Positions 1 to 5,016 of a stretch of 8,552 nucleotides of DNA are shown piece by piece. The DNA is from Candidatus Methanomethylophilaceae archaeon (GTDB lineage: Archaea; Thermoplasmatota; Thermoplasmata; Methanomassiliicoccales; Methanomethylophilaceae). A program made the translations under genes and the position numbers. Position 1 is the first letter of the stretch; each line of letters starts with the position of its first letter. The stretch covers positions 1 to 8,552 of the forward strand of contig JAFVET010000122.1 in NCBI GenBank assembly GCA_017475875.1. Reading direction: 5' to 3'. The notes below the pieces were generated by a model that ran no database searches, was not told the DNA's origin, and was given only the letters and a program-made list of their open reading frames with translations.

Positions 1-147
1 GAAGAGAAGTGCTCCATGTGCATGGCCTGCCTCAACATCTGTCCGAAGAACGCCATCGAGTTCGGGGAGAACACCGAAGGCAGGCGCAGATATGTCAACC
101 CGGTCTTCAAGGACAGGCACATCGGCATCTATCCCGACTACATCTGA
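1..147 (+). CDS. C-terminal end of a 4Fe-4S ferredoxin protein, probably EFR1-type (partial)
   Basis: Only the last 48 residues lie in the window; the 5' end is missing. Cysteines at residues 4, 7, 10 and 14 of the fragment form CxxCxxCxxxCP, the ligand set of a bacterial-type [4Fe-4S] cluster. The tail after it (AIEFGENTEGRRRYVNP) resembles the end of EFR1-family proteins, which join an N-terminal flavodoxin-like domain to a C-terminal two-cluster ferredoxin. That would make this cluster the second one. The likely role is cytoplasmic electron transfer between flavin and iron-sulfur centres; the partner is unknown. The cluster is seen directly. The EFR1 assignment rests on the resemblance of the tail, and another polyferredoxin cannot be excluded because the N-terminus is out of view. 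The next gene on the same strand begins 60 nt after the stop. Confidence 0.8.
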   Translation, partial: EEKCSMCMACLNICPKNAIEFGENTEGRRRYVNPVFKDRHIGIYPDYI

Positions 148-207
148 GGCGGTACGCTGAGGGCAGGGGTCCTTGGAAGGGCTTTCAGGAACGGACGTCC
201 GGAGCGT

Positions 208-660
208 ATGGACGGCTTGGAAGAGGTTTCCGACCTGTACGGGGCGCTTCTGGAGGACGGGTTCGACGTGGTGTACACGGATTCGCCGGAACTGGACGAG
301 GACCGTCCCGGCTTGCTGACGGTCGCCGGTTGTTCGGGATACGGCCCGGTGGCCTGGGGCGTATGCCGTGCCGACGACCCGCAGACCGTGGGGATCGTCT
401 CCTCCGAGTCGGAACAGGTGTCCCGTATCTGCTACGCCGCAGAGCATGCTTTGGAGACGGTGCTCGGTAAGCAGAACCGCGACAGGCTCCATGCGGTCGC
501 CGTCCCGGAGGGGGAGTACGGAATAAAGTTGAAGGCTTCGTTCGAATACGGAGGTAAAGTCCGTTCGACGGAGAGAACGTTGGAATACGATTTCGTCATC
601 GACGACATAATCGCGGTGGCGGAGGATCTTATCGGGAGGAAGATGGGATATGACGAATGA
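208..660 (+). CDS. hypothetical protein upstream of hemD
   Basis: A 150-residue acidic soluble protein that I do not recognise. There is no signal peptide, membrane segment or cysteine cluster (single cysteines at 42, 53 and 75). The N-terminal third is rich in Asp and Glu, and a Gly-rich stretch (GCSGYGPVAWG) covers residues 41-51. The C-terminal part (about 101-142) looks like alternating strands followed by a helix (FVIDDIIAVAEDLIGRKMG). ATG at 208 is the only ATG available near the start of the open frame; a GGAG lies 3 nt before it, which is close. The 3' end overlaps the start of hemD by 11 bp, so the two genes are probably translationally coupled and co-transcribed. A role linked to tetrapyrrole metabolism is possible from this position alone. 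High GC at third codon positions supports real coding. Confidence 0.75.
   Translation: MDGLEEVSDLYGALLEDGFDVVYTDSPELDEDRPGLLTVAGCSGYGPVAWGVCRADDPQTVGIVSSESEQVSRICYAAEHALETVLGKQNRDRLHAVAVPEGEYGIKLKASFEYGGKVRSTERTLEYDFVIDDIIAVAEDLIGRKMGYDE
635..640 (+). promoter_or_regulatory. ribosome binding site for hemD
   Basis: GGAGGA lies 9 nt before ATG 650, inside the 3' end of the preceding gene. It supports the start at 650 and translation of hemD from a polycistronic message, unlike the leaderless-type starts elsewhere in the window. Confidence 0.6.
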
Positions 661-1342
661 TGGGACTGGACTCAGGATAGCGTTTACATTGCCGGCCTCG
701 GAGCTTAAACCGACCGCGGACGAAGCCGTGGCCAAAGGTTTCCAGGTGATGGGCGCCCCGTCCATAGACGTCTCCAAAGGGGAGAAGGATCAGTTCGACC
801 TGATTCAATCACAGGAAGGGCGCGACCTCGTGTTCACGTCGATGATGGCCGTGCACGAGGTCTCGAAGCACTTCGGGGATGGTTTCAAGCCCCTCCTCGA
901 AGGCAGGAAGGTGTACGCCGTCACTCCCCACGTACAAGCCGAACTGAAGGTAGTCGGGGTTTCAGCAGAGATCGGCCGCCCGTCCGGGGCACTGTACATC
1001 GGAGGCGGGACGGATCTGGCCGGCGTTCCCGAAGGTGACCGGGCAGAGGTCCTCGTCACCAAACCTGCAGGGATGTCCAACGGCATGCTGCACATCCTCA
1101 TAGCGCTGAAGAGGGGCGAACTTGATTGGGTTCTGTTCACCTCGCCTGAAGCCGCCGAGAACCTCCTCTCCCGCATATATCAGAAATACGGCGAGGACAC
1201 CGGCAAGACCTATCTGGAGGAGCACGTAAAGATCGGCGCCGCAGGCCAGGACACGGCTGAGTTCCTCAGAGGAAAGGGTCTGGAACCAGACCTCGTATCC
1301 GATTCACACGGTGTCGAGGGAATCCTTCAGAAGCTCTCGTGA
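650..1342 (+). CDS. hemD: uroporphyrinogen-III synthase
   Basis: 230 residues, close to the 240-260 usual for HemD. The enzyme closes and inverts ring D of hydroxymethylbilane to give uroporphyrinogen III, the cytoplasmic branch point to siroheme, heme, cobamides and coenzyme F430. Family features seen: an N-terminal strand (LRIAFTLP, 8-15) followed by a helix and AKGFQVMGAPSIDV (28-41); the half-domain signature DLVFTSMMAVHEV (59-71); its counterpart DWVLFTSPEAAENLL (159-173) in the second half; and the C-terminal IGAAGQDTAEFLRGKGLEPD (195-214) then HGVEGIL (220-226). This matches the IG..Ta..l...G..p pattern of the family. The two FTS signatures fit its two-lobe, pseudo-duplicated fold. The gene overlaps the upstream hypothetical gene by 11 bp. 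Its last 39 bp are also the antisense of the end of the ATPase gene. No other tetrapyrrole gene is in the window. Confidence 0.85.
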   Translation: MTNDGTGLRIAFTLPASELKPTADEAVAKGFQVMGAPSIDVSKGEKDQFDLIQSQEGRDLVFTSMMAVHEVSKHFGDGFKPLLEGRKVYAVTPHVQAELKVVGVSAEIGRPSGALYIGGGTDLAGVPEGDRAEVLVTKPAGMSNGMLHILIALKRGELDWVLFTSPEAAENLLSRIYQKYGEDTGKTYLEEHVKIGAAGQDTAEFLRGKGLEPDLVSDSHGVEGILQKLS

Positions 1343-2638
1343 TCGGTGCATATCCTCCGGGGCCACGAGTTCCACCCTGTGGGAAGGGTCCCGGGAGTAT
1401 GCGATGAGCTCGTCGGTGAATCCCATGCGGGAGAACAGGATGTAGCCCACGTTGGCTATGTCCCTCACCGATTCCCTACGCTCCTGAAGGTCCTCCAATC
1501 TCTTCATTCCCGCTTTTTTGTTCTTGTATTTCGAATCACCGAGGAGGAAGGATTCCTGCCCAGCCCTTACGTATCTTGCGATGATCTGGATCTCCGAATC
1601 TTTGTTCCACCAGCGGCCGCATTCTACGCACCCGTCCATTTCGGATGTGTATTCCAGGCACAGTTCGTCGAAGCGTACGGAGTAGAACTCGTTGAGCTGG
1701 TCCTTCAGCTTCGAGTAGATGTACTCCGGTTCGTGTCCCCACAGCGCCCGGATTCCGGCGGCCATGGTCAGGAAGAACAGTACGGGAGGGTCGCATATGT
1801 GGTAGCGGGCCTGTTTGGAACCGCCAATCGAATCGTCTCTCGAAACCGTCCCCCGGTCGATCAGGGATTTCAGAACTTTGATCGCGGCCGGTTCGCTGAT
1901 GTTAGAGCTGTAGGCGATGTCCTTGAGCGACCTGCACCCGGACGCTATCGAACCCAGGACGGTGACAGCCGTGTCGTCGGGTCTGCACGACCTGATCTCG
2001 CATTCCGTGTCCGAAAGGAAGAACGATTGGGAATCGCATATTTTGTAAGTAACGGACTCCTTGGCGGTGTCCATGTCCAGACCGAGGTGGTACGCTGGGA
2101 TTCCTCCGGCTATGAAGTACATCTTCATGCGGTCCTCTTCGGTCATGTCCGGGTGTAGGAGTCTCGCAAACCTGTACCTCAGGGGATTCAGCACCATCAC
2201 CGAGTCCAGGTTCTCGATGCGCGGAAACGTTCCCCTTCTTATCGAAAGGACGAGGAAGATGTTCAGGTTTCTGAGTTCGTTCTCGATGAATCCGATCAGG
2301 GTCTCCTCGGATCCGTCCACAGTACGGAGAATCTCCTGGAGGTCGTCGATGATGTAGGTGGTGCGGACCTTGGGGTCGTTCTTGAAAGCTGCCACTATCT
2401 CCCCCAGATTGTCCACTTCGTGACCTATGTCCAGCGCTTCAGCTAACGATTTCAGTATCTCTGGACCGTTAGCCCCAATCGGGGTGAGGAAGACGCAATT
2501 TCTTCCCGCACCGAATGTGTGCAGGAAGGCGGTCTTCCCCACCCCACGGCGCCCCGTCACCACGCAGTACGTACCGGTACCTGTGGCATCGGAACGGGCC
2601 AGGCTTCCGAGATCGGCATCCCTTCCGATTAGGTTCAT
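1304..2638 (-). CDS. archaeal-type AAA/STAND ATPase with winged helix and C-terminal DUF234-like domain
   Basis: 444 residues. Domains in order: a P-loop ATPase with Walker A GRRGVGKT (29-36), Walker B YIIDD (95-99), a following strand ending LVLSIRRG (129-136), and the lid-domain GGIPAY signature (178-183); a winged helix-turn-helix at about 222-283 (LKDIAYSSNISEPAAIKVLKSLIDRG); and a DUF234-like region (about 318-410), a PD-(D/E)xK-nuclease-like fold. Family members usually carry EIDxxA then ExKW. Here the positions read EIQIIA (349-354) and DSKY (368-371), so Asp is replaced by Gln and Glu by Asp, and nuclease activity is doubtful. This family is abundant in archaea, but its cellular function is not well established. 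ATG 2638 is the start: a TATA-like box lies about 29 bp upstream and the GRDADL N-terminus is typical. The gene is divergent from the permease, with twin palindromes between them. Confidence 0.88.
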   Translation of the reverse strand: MNLIGRDADLGSLARSDATGTGTYCVVTGRRGVGKTAFLHTFGAGRNCVFLTPIGANGPEILKSLAEALDIGHEVDNLGEIVAAFKNDPKVRTTYIIDDLQEILRTVDGSEETLIGFIENELRNLNIFLVLSIRRGTFPRIENLDSVMVLNPLRYRFARLLHPDMTEEDRMKMYFIAGGIPAYHLGLDMDTAKESVTYKICDSQSFFLSDTECEIRSCRPDDTAVTVLGSIASGCRSLKDIAYSSNISEPAAIKVLKSLIDRGTVSRDDSIGGSKQARYHICDPPVLFFLTMAAGIRALWGHEPEYIYSKLKDQLNEFYSVRFDELCLEYTSEMDGCVECGRWWNKDSEIQIIARYVRAGQESFLLGDSKYKNKKAGMKRLEDLQERRESVRDIANVGYILFSRMGFTDELIAYSRDPSHRVELVAPEDMHRSRELLKDSLDTV

Positions 2639-2663
2639 CCCAATTATAGATTAATATGATAGA

Positions 2664-2671
2664 TAATAAAA
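2664..2671 (-). promoter_or_regulatory. TATA-like box of the ATPase gene
   Basis: On the minus strand this reads TTTTATTA. Its centre is about 29 nt from ATG 2638, placing the transcript start a few nucleotides before or at the start codon. It directly abuts the palindrome at 2672-2686, which would cover the BRE position. The whole region is AT-rich, so the exact box is uncertain. Confidence 0.4.
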
Positions 2672-2686
2672 TTAACTATTAGTTAA
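2672..2686. repeat. palindrome 1, probable operator
   Basis: TTAACTATTAGTTAA: perfect 7-bp arms (TTAACTA/TAGTTAA) around one central T. It matches the palindrome at 2700-2714 in 14 of 15 positions, with the same orientation and 28 bp centre to centre. The position beside the ATPase TATA-like box suggests an operator for a dimeric DNA-binding protein; which one is unknown. Confidence 0.65.
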
Positions 2687-2699
2687 GATTTAAAACAAA

Positions 2700-2714
2700 T
2701 TAACTTTTAGTTAA
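2700..2714. repeat. palindrome 2, probable operator
   Basis: TTAACTTTTAGTTAA: 6-bp arms (TTAACT/AGTTAA) around TTT, differing from palindrome 1 at one position. It lies in the middle of the ATPase-permease intergenic region, about 40 bp upstream of the proposed permease TATA-like box. Two copies in one 141-bp interval make a shared regulator of both genes likely. Confidence 0.65.
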
Positions 2715-2750
2715 TTATTATTTCAAGAAGGCGGTTTTGACGTAGCAAGG

Positions 2751-2756
2751 TTAAAA
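2751..2756 (+). promoter_or_regulatory. TATA-like box of the permease gene
   Basis: TTAAAA, centre about 26 nt before ATG 2780, in otherwise GC-richer DNA. This is the spacing expected if transcription begins at the start codon. A second candidate, TTTAAAA at 2690-2696 between the two palindromes, would give a 5' leader of about 60 nt. Confidence 0.4.
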
Positions 2757-2779
2757 TCTGAGTCATCGGTCGGTACCGC

Positions 2780-3892
2780 ATGGGAAGGCTCGTTTCGAGG
2801 TTTTTGCGTGAGGAGGTGGTGCTGGTAGTTTCCACCGTGCTCATGCTGGTCTCGATGGTCTTCGTCCCACCTTCCGCGGAATATCTGGACTACATCAACC
2901 TGGATACGCTGATAGTCCTGTTCTGCATGATGGTGGCAGTCGCCGGTCTTGCCGGTTGCAACGTTTTCAACGCGATATCCACCAAAGCCGTGATGCGTTC
3001 GTCCAGCGTTCGTTCGTTGGCGTTGGTCCTGGTGTTCACACCGTTCTTCCTCGCTATGGTGATCTCGAACGACGTCACCCTCCTCACTGTGGTCCCGCTG
3101 TCTATAACGGTGCTTCATTTGATACACCGTGACGACCTGATGCCCGTCATCCTGGTCCTTCAGACGTTGATGGCCAATTTGGGGAGCTTCCTGACACCGA
3201 TGGGCAATCCGCACAATCTCTACATCTTCCAGAACTACGGGTTGGACGTCGCCGACGTCCCTGCGACAATGGCTCTCACATCCGCGATAGGGGTTCTGGT
3301 AGTGGCGGCATCGGTCCTCACGCTGAAGAACGGTCCTGTTGCGGTGGCCCATCGGGACGAGGGGGTGACCGATCGCAGATTCGTGCTTCTCATGGTCCTG
3401 GTTTTCATCGTCACTTTGGCTTCGGTCGTACGGATCGTCCCCAAACCCGCCGCATTCGCATTCACGATCCTTGCGATAGTCCTGACCAAACCGAAAACAC
3501 TGACCAAAGTCGATTACAGCCTTCTGTTGACGTTCGTGACGTTGTTCATTTTCACCGGGAACCTTGCGAAGATAGACGTGTTCACCGAGATGTTCACCGG
3601 TCTGATGGAATGGAACCCGATAGCCGCATCGGCTATGGCAAGTCAGTTCACCAGCAACCTTCCGGCCACTCTGATGCTCTCGTCCTACACTGATGATTGG
3701 GCCGGCCTGATGATCGGTACGAACATCGGGGGGTTCGGTACCCCGATCGCTTCGATGGCCGGCCTGATCACGCTGAAGCAGTACTTCAAGACGGAAGGCG
3801 CGGACCGCAAGAGATACCTAGCGGTGTTCCTGTCGCTGAACTTCCTGCTCCTGACAACGTTGATAGTAATCAACGTGGCATGGATGTATTGA
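2780..3892 (+). CDS. ion-transporter-superfamily permease (ArsB/CitMHS/SLC13-like)
   Basis: 370 residues, very hydrophobic, about 9-10 membrane segments, integral to the cytoplasmic membrane. Family marks: SNDVTLLTVVPLSITVL (96-112), followed after a helix by LGSFLTPMGNPHNLYIF (134-150). These are repeated in the second half as SQFTSNLPATLML (288-300) and MIGTNIGGFGTPIASMAGLI (311-330). The two SN-containing re-entrant hairpins (SND 96-98, TSN 291-293) plus GNP and GTN motifs are the substrate-site pattern of the ArsB/NhaD/CitM/DASS superfamily. Substrate cannot be read from sequence: arsenite, carboxylates, sulfate or Na+/H+ exchange are all possible. It is slightly shorter than typical 400-450-residue members, with a short cytoplasmic loop near 190-200. 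ATG 2780 is the first start after an in-frame stop. No ars genes are nearby. The gene converges on the reductase gene with a 3-bp gap. Confidence 0.85.
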   Translation: MGRLVSRFLREEVVLVVSTVLMLVSMVFVPPSAEYLDYINLDTLIVLFCMMVAVAGLAGCNVFNAISTKAVMRSSSVRSLALVLVFTPFFLAMVISNDVTLLTVVPLSITVLHLIHRDDLMPVILVLQTLMANLGSFLTPMGNPHNLYIFQNYGLDVADVPATMALTSAIGVLVVAASVLTLKNGPVAVAHRDEGVTDRRFVLLMVLVFIVTLASVVRIVPKPAAFAFTILAIVLTKPKTLTKVDYSLLLTFVTLFIFTGNLAKIDVFTEMFTGLMEWNPIAASAMASQFTSNLPATLMLSSYTDDWAGLMIGTNIGGFGTPIASMAGLITLKQYFKTEGADRKRYLAVFLSLNFLLLTTLIVINVAWMY

Positions 3893-3895
3893 CGT

Positions 3896-4831
3896 TCAGG
3901 CCCAGTAAGGCTTCTTTACGAACATGTGGGCCATGAGGATGGCCGTGGTGGCCTCACCGGTTGCAGTCGTGATCTGCTTGAACTTTCCGGGATAACTGAC
4001 GACGTCACCGCATGCGAACACGCCGGGACGGTTGGTGGACATGTCGAACTTGACGTCCACGAGGCCGTCGTCGGTCAACTTGATGCCCCACTTCTTGAGG
4101 TCGTCGAGGTCGGCCGAGATGCCGATGTTGATGACGACGAGGTCCGCGGGGATGGTCTTCTCCTGTCCATCCTGTTCCACGGTGATCGATTCGACGTGGT
4201 CGGTTCCGTTGATCGACTTGACGTTCGCGTTCATCACGGTCGTGATGTTGCTTTCCTTGAGCTGCTTGACCGTCGCTTCGTCCGCTCTGAAATCGGCTCT
4301 CCGATGGATGATCGTGGTGTCGGTCACGGAATCCGCGACGAGTGCCATGTCTATCGCACTGTTGCCTCCGCCGCACATGACCACCTTCTTTCCCACGATC
4401 TGTTCCTTGGGGGGCAGAAGGAACGAAACGCCCTTGCCCTCGAGCTCGGTCTCGCCCGGGACCCCGAACTTGCGGGGCTTGAAACTGCCCATGCCTATGG
4501 CGATGACCACGGACTTCGCGTGGTAAGTGTCTTTTGTGGTCTTCACCAGGAGCTCCTGGTCGCCGTTGATGATGTCCTCGACCTTCTCGTACTCTTTTAT
4601 GTCGCACTCCAGGGACTCCGCCTGCGCATAGAGCTTGTCGGAGAGCTTTCTGGCCTGGATCGTCTCGAATCCGGGATAGTTGTGGACACCTTTTTCGGGG
4701 TACAGACTGACGAGCTGTCCTCCGACGCGTCCGGAATCTATGATGAGTGTCTTCATCATCTTCGTTCTAGCATAGATTCCCGCGGTGAGTCCCGCAGGTC
4801 CAGCACCGATTATGACTACGTCGTAGGTCAT
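3896..4831 (-). CDS. thioredoxin-reductase-like ferredoxin/flavodoxin-NAD(P)+ oxidoreductase
   Basis: 311 residues, the usual size. N-terminal FAD-binding GAGPAG (9-14), the GGQL segment (37-40), an inserted NAD(P)-binding domain with CGGGNSAIDMAL (153-164), then HRRADFRA (176-183), and the C-terminal FAD motif FACGDV (272-277). The Arg pair and FRA in HRRxxFRA are typical of NADPH-using members. True thioredoxin reductases have a CxxC just before the second glycine motif; here that stretch reads GVSFLLPPKEQIVG (134-147) and has no cysteine. This places the protein with the YumC-type ferredoxin-NADP reductases rather than thioredoxin reductases. It probably moves electrons between NADPH and ferredoxin or flavodoxin in the cytoplasm, and may serve the ferredoxin protein at the window start, though no linkage is shown. 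A TATA box 24 nt before ATG 4831 suggests a leaderless mRNA. Confidence 0.9.
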   Translation of the reverse strand: MTYDVVIIGAGPAGLTAGIYARTKMMKTLIIDSGRVGGQLVSLYPEKGVHNYPGFETIQARKLSDKLYAQAESLECDIKEYEKVEDIINGDQELLVKTTKDTYHAKSVVIAIGMGSFKPRKFGVPGETELEGKGVSFLLPPKEQIVGKKVVMCGGGNSAIDMALVADSVTDTTIIHRRADFRADEATVKQLKESNITTVMNANVKSINGTDHVESITVEQDGQEKTIPADLVVINIGISADLDDLKKWGIKLTDDGLVDVKFDMSTNRPGVFACGDVVSYPGKFKQITTATGEATTAILMAHMFVKKPYWA

Positions 4832-4851
4832 TGTCGGCTGAAACGAATACC

Positions 4852-4859
4852 TATATAAA
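4852..4859 (-). promoter_or_regulatory. TATA box of the reductase gene (leaderless)
   Basis: On the minus strand this reads TTTATATA, a consensus-quality archaeal TATA box. Its centre is about 24 nt upstream of ATG 4831, so transcription should start at or next to the start codon. No Shine-Dalgarno sequence precedes the ATG, in agreement. Confidence 0.65.
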
Positions 4860-4909
4860 AAAATGACACCTGAAAATACGGATGCTGTGTGATGTCCAGC
4901 AGTATCTTA

Positions 4910-4933
4910 TACGCATATCGTAATAATTTTACG
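4910..4933. repeat. inverted TACG/CGTA motifs upstream of the reductase gene
   Basis: TACG (4910-4913), then CGTAA (4919-4923) and TTACG (4929-4933). The last two are perfect 5-bp inverted arms around 5 nt. Together with the palindrome at 4948-4964 they form a cluster of the same half-site in an AT-rich stretch. Possible regulator sites; the arms are short, so this is weak alone. Confidence 0.35.
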
Positions 4934-4947
4934 TTATTCGCACAACA

Positions 4948-4964
4948 AATACGAATTTCGTATT
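4948..4964. repeat. 17-bp palindrome upstream of the reductase gene
   Basis: AATACGAA and TTCGTATT are perfect 8-bp arms around a single T (4956). It lies about 120 bp upstream of the reductase start, between that promoter and the end of the lipase gene. The same AATACG word recurs at 4875-4880. It is probably a protein-binding site rather than a terminator, since the arms are AT-rich with a 1-nt centre. Confidence 0.5.
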
Positions 4965-4993
4965 ATTCAAGGGTGGCGCGAGTGGAGTAAGGT

Positions 4994-5010
4994 GGGGGCC
5001 TTTGGCCCCC
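4994..5010 (-). terminator. GC-rich hairpin after the lipase gene
   Basis: GGGGGCC (4994-5000) and GGCCCCC (5004-5010) form a perfect 7-bp stem with a 3-nt loop, 6 nt after the lipase stop. There is no T-run behind it on the minus strand, so it is not a classical intrinsic terminator. It may stabilise the 3' end or help stop transcription before the reductase promoter. Confidence 0.45.
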
Positions 5011-5016
5011 CGTGTT

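Noticed and set aside
1346..2158. 270-codon open frame on the + strand
   Set aside because: It is the antisense shadow of the ATPase gene, which has clear Walker motifs and domain order on the other strand.
2780..3892. Calling the permease an arsenite efflux pump (arsB)
   Set aside because: The superfamily motifs are present, but no ArsR, ArsA or ArsC gene is nearby and the motifs do not decide the substrate.
3926..4858. 310-codon open frame on the + strand
   Set aside because: It is the antisense shadow of the flavoprotein reductase gene; the product is an unnatural Asp/Val/Gly/Leu-rich string.
4892..4990. 32-codon open frame in the AT-rich region upstream of the reductase
   Set aside because: It runs through the palindromes and the motif cluster, has no ribosome binding site, and has no clear membrane or domain feature.
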